Origin: Scleroderma bovista
Taxonomy: Eukaryota; Basidiomycota; Agaricomycetes; Boletales; Sclerodermataceae
Length of the DNA stretch: 13,562 nucleotides
Assembly: GCA_037178675.1 (NCBI GenBank)
Contig: JAYMGJ010000841.1
Location: forward strand, 1 to 13,562
Direction of reading: 5' to 3'
Part shown: positions 1 through 6,523 of the stretch, piece after piece
How the letters are laid out: each line of letters starts with the position of its first letter
Position numbering within the stretch: the first letter of the stretch is position 1
The notes under the pieces: model-generated
Databases searched by the model: none
Seen by the model: only the letters and a program-made list of their open reading frames with translations
What the model was told of the DNA's origin: nothing
Translations under genes and position numbers: made by a program

Positions 1-80
1 ACACACTTGTAGCACTTTCATGCCATTGTATTGTCCTTGCATCGGTAATCATGTCTGCTTATTCGAGTGATGTGTGAATT

Positions 81-146
81 CTGGTATGCACGACTAGTAT
101 GTATCAAATTTTGCTCAGTCTGCTACTGGTATGCACGAGTATGTAT
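81..146. repeat. Imperfect direct repeat next to the Harbinger gene
   Basis: Two copies of CTGGTATGCACG..AGTATGTAT lie at 81-104 and 126-146. They differ only by three extra bases (act) in the first copy. They sit just past the stop codon of the Harbinger transposase, where subterminal transposase-binding repeats could occur. That role is inference. I could not find matching terminal inverted repeats on both sides of the gene, so the element border is unplaced. Bases 1-80 show nothing I can name. Confidence 0.5.
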
Positions 147-153
147 TGAATAG

Positions 154-1598
154 TTAAAATGCGACTGGATCGCCCCTCCGAGCACGTTCTGCAACGTAGC
201 TGGCCCACATGTCTTGGGCGATCCTGTCCCGCTTTGCGGACATCCACTCACGATCTGCGTTAGTGGGGACGCCATCAGCGATTGAGCCAGACAGGTTTCC
301 AGATGTCTGTGGCGATGGAACTGCTCCAGTCTCGATATCCTCCAGCTCTACCGGGTCCCATGTACGGATAATGTTGTGCATGCAAGCCAAAGCAGCTGGG
401 ATGCGAGCTTGAACGTCCATAGCATATTCTGGAGGCAGGATAAGAATTCGGAAGCGGCGTTTGAGTACACCAATAATACGCTCGACGACATTGCGGAGCT
501 GTGCATGGCGGAGGTTATACAGTTCCTGTGCGTTTACGGGCCTTGATGTGAAGTGAGTCATTGTGAGTTAAAGAAGACTAGAAGAAACTCACCGGGTCTG
601 TCCGCGGCCCCACTCTGCTAAATGATACCGTTGCCCACGGTAGGGAACCAATAGCTGGCGGCAATTGGGAAACCCTGCGTCGCCGAGGTAGTATTTGCCG
701 TCAGGAATAGCTAGGTCGCTCAACCGTGCATCGTGATAGATTGACGCATCCGCCATCGAGCCTTCCCAGCCGCTGAGCATGTATGTGAATTGCATGTCGA
801 AGTCGCAACATACAAGACAGTTCTGTGACATGAATCCTTTGCGATTTCGTGATGCATCCCTTTCCTCCGCAGATGGGGCACACACAATATGCGTCCCATC
901 AATTGCACCGATTGTGTCTTCAAAGAATGGGTGGAACTTGGGGTTGTCGAGGATAGAGTCGTGGACTGGAGCGTCAGTACGGGGAAGTTGTACATATTTC
1001 GTATAAATTCCGGGCGAAGAGAATGCGATGAGCATCTCCTTGAAGTATCTATTAATCGTGATCAGTCATACATAGAGACATGTCAATTCAATACTTACTT
1101 CGAGATAGTACTGTTTGATCGCTGGAAACGCTCTCCAACGTGCCTGATCGACAGGCCAGTAACAGCGGTATATAGAAAAATACCCAGTTGCTCCTGGAGA
1201 GTGACGTGTTTTGAGTGATTGAATTGATGGCACTGAAGCTCGTCCACTAGCATCTTAAAGACGTGCTTATGAACGCCAAGTTCAGTGCGGATCCGTTCAG
1301 GGTGACCATTCAAGAGTTCCAGCATCCATCCTTCACCAGAAAGGATGGAGGTATGGTATGGTATGGGTTCAGCTCTCTGAGTCGCTAGAGCGATCGCCTC
1401 GATGATAGTCATGGATACAGCGTATAAGGCCTCGAATTGGAGCTTGAATCGAGTACGAATTTGAGCCATATGATGGCCGTCGTCGATTTCTTCGATCTCC
1501 ACGTCAATCACTTCAACCTCGTCAACATCTTGCCCACAGTCCACGATTGTATCCCACTCAATGAATTCTTCATCGATATCCGAAGGGTGCTCGGCCAT
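154..1598 (-). CDS. PIF/Harbinger-type transposase (DDE_Tnp_4, HARBI1-like), three exons
   Basis: Exons are 1598-1099, 1048-593 and 541-154. The introns 1098-1049 (50 bases, GTAAGT..TAG) and 592-542 (51 bases, GTGAGT..AAG) have canonical ends. Together the exons give exactly 448 codons with the stop, so 447 residues, normal for this family. The start chosen is the ATG at 1598, in an ideal ccaccATGG context. Exon 1 holds an acidic N-terminus and a helix-turn-helix-like segment (EQLGIFLYTAVTGLSIRHVG). The catalytic triad is visible: D217 in GAIDGTHI, D267 in GWEGSMADAS, and E339 in LRNVVERIIGVLKRRF. The protein should bind element ends and cut and join DNA in the nucleus. In this superfamily a second Myb/SANT-like protein normally assists, and none is seen here. 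No stop or frameshift was found, so this is the only apparently complete gene in the window. A domesticated HARBI1-like host gene is possible but less likely in this setting. Confidence 0.9.
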
Positions 1599-1985
1599 GG
1601 TGGATGTCAATTATTCGTTGTGATCAATCGACAAGTTCTATATAGTCGCATGTAATTACTACTCCGCCAGAATGTTGCAGCTTATGTCAACAGTCCTGTG
1701 GATTTTTTTGTGGGTCTTTTTACCTAGATTTATCATGGGACTTTCCTCCCGAACTAGCTCTAAGGTTCGAACCCACAGCGCAGTAAGCACAGGGTACGAA
1801 ACCGTTAGTCCATCTAACCAGACATCAGTAGCATTTCTTAGACTTATATGAAGAGTAGTTTCTTGACTTAGAGAAAATTTGGACAATAGACATCTCATGC
1901 TTACTATCTATTCACAGCACAAGCCAGCAAACACCCAGCTTGATTCAGTGCCTATTAGGTGTGCATCTTACAATGTTTATTGCAT
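1599..1985. other. Non-coding stretch between the Harbinger gene and the pogo element
   Basis: No convincing coding sequence. The short open frames on either strand have no recognisable motif. The stretch holds the upstream region of the Harbinger gene (nearest 1599) and the tRNA-like module at 1753-1827. I see no clear TATA box or terminal inverted repeat marking the right end of the Harbinger element. Confidence 0.5.
1753..1827 (-). repeat. tRNA-like Pol III promoter module (SINE head or tRNA relic)
   Basis: Read on the minus strand, TGGTTAGATGG (1820-1810) fits an A box and GGTTCGAACCT (1773-1763) fits a B box, at near-tRNA spacing. A D-arm is visible: stem GTTA/TAAC is fully paired around a 7-base loop containing GG. 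The T-arm has the TTCGAAC loop with a stem mostly of G-C, A-T and G-U pairs. The anticodon arm and the acceptor stem do not pair well, so this is not a working tRNA. An A-rich stretch with seven A's follows on the same strand near 1694-1703, as in a SINE tail. The GGTTCGAACC core is palindromic, so the B box alone is weak evidence. I treat it as a possible tRNA-derived SINE. Confidence 0.35.
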
Positions 1986-2223
1986 TACAGTAAAATCCAG
2001 TAGTATTGCCAATTAACCACTATGCTTCATATAAGACTGATTACCACTACAGTTGAGTACGGCAAAATGCATATCAATGGGACCGGTCAAAAGTTTATGC
2101 ATTGTGTCAATTATGCAGAGACGAATGTCACATATTTGTGACATTAGTGTGACATGTAATAACTATATGTGACAAGGATAGTACCCAGTACTAACTGCGA
2201 GAATACAAAGCATGTACCATATA
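1986..2223 (-). repeat. Probable 3' terminal region of the pogo element, with TGTGACA repeats
   Basis: At 1986-1987 a TA dinucleotide precedes CAGTAAAATCC (1988-1998). This matches how pogo-type terminal repeats usually begin, with TA as the target site. Between this point and the transposase stop codon lie one TGTCACA and three TGTGACA copies (2126-2176). The first two form a hairpin, TGTCACA-TATT-TGTGACA, at 2126-2143. Such subterminal repeats are often transposase-binding sites, which is inference here. The opposite terminal repeat is outside the window, so the border is unproven. Confidence 0.4.
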
Positions 2224-3843
2224 TTACTGAATGAAAAATGCATCAAGGGTAGTCTGTTTGGAAGTAAGGAGTGCCTCCCGTTGTAGGAGAGCTCTGAATT
2301 TGATCAGATCACGTGATAAGTTGAATGAAAACTGGGCATCACCCCCATAGTACATACAACCGGCTTCAAGCTGCTTGCACAGCTTGATTAGCTTATCGTG
2401 TGGCAGTGCTTCGTCACTGTCTTTGTCATCATCAACTTCATCAGCAATCTTGCCATTTGTAATGGCTGCCTCCCTGCGCACTTCGTCAGCAATGGCCCCA
2501 ACACTGCCATCCAAAACTGGCTCAGGAAGATCCCTTTCTTCTGGAGGTTCGACAACATTGTCTACAGATGGAAGTGGGCCATGAATCTGGTTGTGCTCCT
2601 TCAGCCAACAGACGGATTCCATCAGTTCTGCTTCAGCTGATGCGAGTTGTCGCACGGGAATACAGATCTTGATTCCAGAGCGAGACTGTGCGGCTGTGCG
2701 GTGAGTGGCAACTGCATCAAGTGCAGACTCGTCGTCTTCTGATTCCATGATGGCCTTCAGTACTGGTTCCCAGTTCATGTTGACATAGCAATCTCTGAGA
2801 TGCGTAGATAATGCAGTTTCTATGTCTGGGAGTGACATCATTCCCGCGGCATACTGATGGATGAGATCCCAGGCGACAGGATCTGCGTGAGTGGGATACA
2901 AAGATGACGGTCCCAACTCATTGTCACTACAATGTATTAGAGCATTAGTGACTGTACAATTATGCATGTGTTGGTCAATACTTACAGCTGGATTTTACTA
3001 TGATTCCAGCAATGCTGGATTGTTTTGGCTGATACAGCATCCCAGGCTGCCTTTGCCATTGTCATCCCTTCGAGTAAGTTGATTTTGTAAATGTCGCACT
3101 CCCCAGTGGCATCCAGATCTATTGCCCGAGAACAAAAATTATGGCAGTAAAGTGCCTTGAAACAACAGATTATGCCAGCATCACAGGGCTGGACAAATGA
3201 GGTCATGTTTGGCTCAAAAAATTCAAGAGAAATATTGGATGGCTGATAAGTGATTTTGTGCCCACTGAAGTTATCGACATAAAGGCATATATTTCGCCAT
3301 TCACGCTTCATGCGGAGATTAAGTTTCTTGAGCCATCTAAAGTAAATGACAGATTAGTCACTGCAACTTTAGACAGATAAGATAACAACACACTCCTCAA
3401 ATAAGGATGATGTCATCCATGCCTTTTTGTTGCTCCAGTAATAGAAACCAGATTGCTCCGGTGTTTGCCTTTTGAAGCATCGAGGTTTCAAAGATTTGCC
3501 AATAAAAATTGGCTCAAGCTTTTTGCTCCCATCTGCATTACAAGCAAGTCGAATAGTAATACAGAACTTTTCTTTCTTTTTTCCGCTCATCTGGCGTGTT
3601 GCCAAGCCATGATCTGGAGGAGCACTGATGTGTTGTTAGCTTATGAAATCAAATGTCAAGACTTGCTTACTAAGGGAAAAGTGTGGTCTCATCAAAATTG
3701 AAGCGATCGCGCGGTGCAAATTTTGACAAAATCTTTTGGCATCGCTGACGCTCTCTGTCTCAACTGCTTCAAGGTCTACTGAGCCTGCTTCTCCATGACG
3801 CCTAACCTCCTGAATGTTGTAAGTCTTGCAAAACGAGTGTAGC
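1988..3843 (-). mobile_element. pogo-family (Tc1/mariner superfamily) DNA transposon, split by a copia insertion
   Basis: The DDE_1 transposase fragment and a CAGTAAAA-like end with TA target identify the class. Coding sequence runs without a gap to 3843, where a complete copia LTR end begins. The 5' part of the transposon, including the N-terminal DNA-binding domain and the other terminal repeat, is therefore displaced beyond the right edge of the window. GTAGC (3839-3843) is the expected 5-base target duplication of the copia insertion, with its second copy out of view. Confidence 0.7.
2224..3843 (-). pseudogene. pogo-type transposase, DDE_1 domain and C-terminus, 5' truncated and frameshifted
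   Basis: Exon segments are 3843-3671, 3624-3394, 3336-2986 and 2926-2224, with introns of 46, 57 and 59 bases, each GT..AG. Without the leading base and a 2-base surplus, the segments total exactly 485 codons, which supports both the splicing and the frameshift. The surplus AG lies in the CT run at 3751-3756, just before FAPRDRFNFDET. Motifs: RRHGEAGSVD linker, first D in FNFDET (3691-3693), APPDHGLATRQMSGKK, IGKSLKPRCF, NKKAWMT, second D in YVDNFSGHK (3273-3275), third D in FVQPCDAGII (3180-3182). Thirty residues separate the last two, as in pogo DD30D enzymes. The C-terminus has an acidic stretch and ends in a PIP-box-like QTTLDAFF. The N-terminal CENP-B-like helix-turn-helix half is missing, cut off by the copia LTR. 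The gene cannot make an active enzyme as it stands. Confidence 0.88.
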
Positions 3844-4132
3844 TGTTGAAGCAATACCTATGTACGTAGAGAAACTGCTACTCCAACTCACCTGTTTGGG
3901 TGGAGTGCACAACCAGAGATGGTAGCAGTAGCTGGTCAAGAGCTGTTATATTATATAAGCGATGAACACTGTTTATATACAACAAATAGTGTGACACGTG
4001 ACTGTGATGCGTGACGTGTGACATGTAACATCTACTCTAAAGAGGACTATTACTAAGTCTACACTAATATGGGTCGCAGTCTTGTGCGCACTTCGTCGAC
4101 GGTTTACGCCGGGTGCACGTGTGACTTCAACA
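3844..4132 (-). repeat. 3' LTR of the Ty1/copia element
   Basis: On the minus strand the LTR opens with TGTTGAAG at 4132, directly after the polypurine tract, and closes with CTTCAACA at 3844. These are perfect 8-base inverted ends of the TG..CA kind, and they give a 289-base LTR. It contains a TATA box (3979-3971, TATATAAAC) and a GTGAC-rich block upstream of it. The matching 5' LTR lies outside the window. An apparent open frame crossing 3844-3854 is an artefact of this junction. Confidence 0.88.
3971..4026 (-). promoter_or_regulatory. copia LTR core promoter: TATA box plus CACGTG/GTGAC cluster
   Basis: Read on the minus strand, TATATAAAC (3979-3971) is a good TATA box. Within about 50 bases upstream, plus-strand positions 3990-4026 carry several GTGAC copies, including the palindromic E-box CACGTG (3995-4000) and GTGACGTG, which holds the CRE-like core TGACGT. 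Another CACGTG lies at 4116-4121. The arrangement suits U3 enhancer elements bound by bHLH or bZIP factors. The motif match is seen, and the binding is inference. Confidence 0.5.
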
Positions 4133-4141
4133 CTCCCCCTC
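4133..4141 (-). other. copia polypurine tract
   Basis: On the minus strand the purine run GAGGGGGAG abuts the first base of the LTR (TGTTG). This is the usual primer site for plus-strand DNA synthesis in copia elements. It lies 37 bases downstream of the polyprotein stop codon. Confidence 0.85.
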
Positions 4142-4178
4142 ACTGTGCTGCGTGTAGAGCACTTCAGCGAATAAGGCG

Positions 4179-4773
4179 CTAGATGCTGCCAGAGGGAAAC
4201 TGTAAGCCTAGTTGAGCTCTGAACTTTGCGAATTTCTCGCGGGGTAAGTTCTTGGTGAGCAGATCGGCGGGATTCTCAGCACCATCAATAAAGAATAGTT
4301 CCACGTTACCTTTCGCGACTGACTCGCGGATTCCGTGGTAGCGGATGTCAATGTGCTTGGAGTGAGGCTCCGTTACAGGGTTGGATGCCATGAATATGGA
4401 CCCCTGATTATCACCGCAAATCAGGATAGCTTTCAGCTTATAGCTGAGCTCACCGAGTAGACTCCAAATCCAGGTAACTTGGCGAGCGCAATCGCTCAAA
4501 GCCATGTATTTGGCCTCAGTGGACGAGTACGCAATAGTCTTCTGCGCACGAGAAGTCCAGCTGATCAAGCCATCTGCAAGCTTCAGGTAAAAACCTGTTT
4601 GCGAGAGGTGAGAGGTAGGGTCTGATCCCCAATCTGAGTCTGTGCATGCAATCAGGCCAGCACCGGATCCACCATTGTACACTAGGGAATAATTAGGTGT
4701 ACCAATCAAGTAGCGACAGATATAGAGCGCATTGAAGAGGTGGTCCTGGGATGGGTTCGCGGCATGGCACGAG
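4179..4773 (-). pseudogene. copia polyprotein, RNase H segment and C-terminus
   Basis: This is the C-terminal end of the copia Pol polyprotein. It continues in frame from the RT segment at 6516 once the hAT element and one 8-base duplication are ignored. The RNase H acidic residues are visible: D in CTDSDWGSDP, E in SSTEAKYMAL, D in CGDNQGSIF, and D in HSKHIDIRYHGIRE. The tail ends with ADLLTKNLPREKF and a stop at 4179-4181. RNase H removes the RNA strand from the RNA/DNA hybrid during reverse transcription in the virus-like particle. This segment itself shows no lesion, but it is separated from its upstream part by 1742 bases. The open frame to its right (up to 5090) is hAT DNA read by chance. 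Confidence 0.92.
4766..4773. repeat. Target-site duplication of the hAT element, left copy
   Basis: GGCACGAG here is repeated exactly at 6516-6523, and the two copies immediately flank inverted ends. Eight bases is the diagnostic duplication length of hAT transposons. Confidence 0.93.
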
Positions 4774-4791
4774 TAGTGTTTTAAGGTCCGG
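4774..4791. repeat. hAT left terminal inverted repeat
   Basis: TAGTGTTTTAAGGTCCGG. It matches the reverse complement of 6498-6515 at 17 of 18 positions, the only difference being T versus G at the eighth base. Confidence 0.92.
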
Positions 4792-4940
4792 TCCGGTCCG
4801 GTCCTGGACCCCTTTTTTGGGAGGACCAGGACCAGGACCAGTCCTCCAAATCTCAGAAAAAGGGAGGACTGAGGACTGGACCACTTAGGACCGGTCCTCA
4901 TTGGTCCTGGGCCGGTCCTAGGACCAGTCTGGACCGGTCC
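4785..4940. repeat. hAT left subterminal GGACC/GGTCC cluster
   Basis: Sixteen GGTCC or GGACC pentamers occur in 156 bases, several fused as GGACCGGTCC or GGTCCGGTCC. A mirrored cluster lies at the right end. hAT transposases bind short motifs repeated in subterminal regions, so these are the likely binding sites (inference). The inverted pentamers also allow extensive hairpins. Confidence 0.75.
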
Positions 4941-5035
4941 TTTCAGAGGATTGGTGCAGATTGATATCAGGACCACCCAGGACTGATGAGGACTAGGCAA
5001 AAGCACAGGGAATCCAAGGGGTGTCTCATGGCTGA

Positions 5036-5345
5036 CCCATACCCATGCCCAGGACATACCCATTACCTGCAGCATGGGTCCAGGTTGCAAGTGGGTAACA
5101 ACCCAGTGGGTTCAGGTGGTAGTGCAAGCATTGTTCAAAGTACCCTTGGGTTGCAGGTACACCCCCAAGTGCACATGATATTGGCAGATGCAGATGTAGT
5201 CTATAGGGAATTCCATGGGTCAACCCCTGTGTGTCTAGGGCCCAACCTGCACCCCAACCTGCATGACACCTGCATCCATACACCCAAGGGTGTGGGTCTT
5301 TCCCACAGGTGTAAGGGTGCTGACCTGTCAGAGGTTTGCCCAGGG
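5036..5345. repeat. ACCC/GGGT- and ACCTGCA-rich low-complexity block in the hAT element
   Basis: The block is dense in CCCAT, GGGT and ACCC words. It includes CCCATACCCATGCCC near 5037 and three near-tandem copies of a 12-13 base unit with core ACCTGCA around 5245-5280. A shorter echo (ACCCACACCCATACCCC) lies at about 6127-6143, on the other side of the 160-base repeat. Open frames here are simply a by-product of the composition. Confidence 0.5.
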
Positions 5346-5350
5346 GTTCA

Positions 5351-6113
5351 ACTATAGGTGTAAACTTTGGTGATGATTTGATGGACATGTTCTACACCTT
5401 GTAAACACCTGTATAAGCCTTTGTACTATTGTATCAACTAGGTAGAGTGCTGAGAACAGCTGAGAACAGTTGCAAACAAAGTGTACAAAGGTTGGGGGGT
5501 CACTATAGGGGTGGACTCTGCTGATGATTTGATGGTTGTGTTCTGCACCTTGTAAACATGTGTAGCAGCCTTTATACTATTGTACCAACTATGTAGAGTG
5601 TGGGGAACAGCTGCGAACAGCTGCGAACAAAGTGTACAGCGTGTACAATGATTTGCAGGCTGACTATAGGGTATACTCTGCTGATGATTTGATGGTCATG
5701 TCCTGCACCTTGTAAACATGTGTAACAGCCTTTATACTATTGTACAAACTATGTAGAGTGTGGGGAATAGCTGCGAACAGCTGCGAACAAAGTGTACAGC
5801 ATGTACAAAGATTTGCAGGTTGACTATAGGGTATACTCTGCTGATGATTTGATGGTGGTGTTCTGCACCTTGTAAACATGTGTAACAGCCTTTATACTGT
5901 TGTACAAACTATGTAGAGTGTGGGGAACAGCTGCGAACAGCTGCGAACAAAGTGTAGAGAGTGTACAAAGGTTTGCAAGTTGACAATAGGGTATACTCTG
6001 CCAATAATTTAATGGATGTGCCCTGCACCTTTTAAAAATGTATACTAGCCTTTGTGCTATTGCACCAACTATGTAAAGTGTTGTGGACAGCTGTGAACAA
6101 AGTGTATTCAGTG
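5351..6113. repeat. Tandem repeat, five copies of about 160 bases
   Basis: Each unit begins ACTATAGGGT and then carries GATGATTTGATGG, CTGCACCTTGTAAACATGTGT, AACTATGTAGAGTG and a 10-base doublet of GAACAGCTGC, ending in AAAGTGTAC. Units start at 5351, 5502, 5663, 5823 and 5983, so the spacings are 151, 161, 160 and 160. The middle units are closest to each other, while the first and last have diverged, as expected from array growth by unequal exchange or slippage. No coding role is seen: several minus-strand frames share identical tails because they read the same unit. Confidence 0.9.
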
Positions 6114-6147
6114 CTATCCATCGGCAACCCACACCCATACCCCTGAG

Positions 6148-6297
6148 GTGATAACTAGGAGTAGTGTAGTTATGACTAGGTTAAGTGGTGTAGTTATGAG
6201 TAGGTTAAGTAGGTTTATGTTTTGTAGTATAGTGATGACTAGGTTAAGTGGGTTATGGCTGAATTAAGTATGTAGGCTAGTTATGGCTAGGTTAAAT
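6148..6297. repeat. Short degenerate repeats, core TTATGACTAGGTTAAGT
   Basis: Four to six imperfect copies of a unit of about 25-30 bases, with core GTTATGRCTAGGTTAAGT, run from about 6148 to 6297, for example at 6169-6186, 6193-6210, 6234-6249 and 6279-6296. They are AT-rich, non-coding and internal to the hAT element. Confidence 0.6.
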
Positions 6298-6339
6298 ATC
6301 ACTCATTAACAACAATTAATAGAGGTAAAATAGGGACTA

Positions 6340-6504
6340 GGACCGGTCCAGACCGGTCCAGGTCCAGTCCTTAAGCACCCCAGAAAAGTAGAGGACCAGG
6401 ACTGATACTTTTTAGAATTGGGTAGGACCAGGACTGCAGTCCAGTCCTAAAATGGTCCGGTCCTGGTCTGGTCCTCGGTCCTTTAGCAGTCCTAGGACCG
6501 GACC
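6340..6504. repeat. hAT right subterminal GGACC/GGTCC cluster
   Basis: Twelve GGACC or GGTCC pentamers in 165 bases mirror the left-end cluster. They end in CCTAGGACCGGACC, just inside the right terminal repeat. Confidence 0.75.
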
Positions 6505-6515
6505 TTCAAACACTA
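6498..6515. repeat. hAT right terminal inverted repeat
   Basis: CCGGACCTTCAAACACTA is the inverted partner of 4774-4791, with one mismatch. Confidence 0.92.
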
Positions 6516-6523
6516 GGCACGAG
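6516..6523. repeat. Target-site duplication of the hAT element, right copy
   Basis: GGCACGAG, identical to 4766-4773. It also codes for part of the copia RT on the minus strand. Confidence 0.93.

Larger units (their letters stand above)
4774..6515. mobile_element. Non-autonomous hAT transposon (1742 bases)
   Basis: It has 18-base terminal inverted repeats of the form TAGTGTTTKAAGGTCCGG and a perfect 8-base target duplication GGCACGAG, both of which define the hAT superfamily. It encodes no transposase: no open frame carries hAT or BED-type motifs, and the longer frames are repeat-derived. It must therefore have been moved by an enzyme made elsewhere. Inner layout: GGACC-rich left end (4785-4940), an ACCC/GGGT-rich block (about 5036-5345), a five-copy 160-base tandem repeat (5351-6113), short degenerate repeats (6148-6297), and a GGACC-rich right end (6340-6504). 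The target is the copia RT/RNase H boundary (THLSC|HAANPSQD). The two TIRs are nearly identical, which suggests a fairly recent insertion. Confidence 0.9.

Noticed and set aside
1753..1827. A functional tRNA gene
   Set aside because: The anticodon and acceptor stems do not pair. Only the D-arm and T-arm features are kept.
3844..3960. Further 5' pogo exon within the LTR, using an apparent splice site before 3854
   Set aside because: The copia LTR ends perfectly at 3844 with inverted termini, so the bases beyond it are LTR and not transposase.
4774..5090. N-terminal extension of the RNase H frame
   Set aside because: Chance open reading into hAT DNA. The true upstream part of the protein is at 6516 and beyond.
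5036..5345. Interstitial telomere repeat
   Set aside because: The words are CCCAT and GGGT variants, not a regular TTAGGG/CCCTAA array.
4986..5388. Open frames of 120-123 codons on both strands
   Set aside because: They lie in a low-complexity ACCC/GGGT block inside the hAT element, with no family motif.
5351..6113. Regular repeats as a CRISPR array
   Set aside because: The units are about 160 bases with no short repeat and unique spacer pattern, and the context is a eukaryotic transposon.
5664..6138. Minus-strand open frames of 71 and 104 codons with identical C-terminal residues
   Set aside because: They read the same 160-base tandem unit twice. The identity comes from the repeat, not from a gene family.
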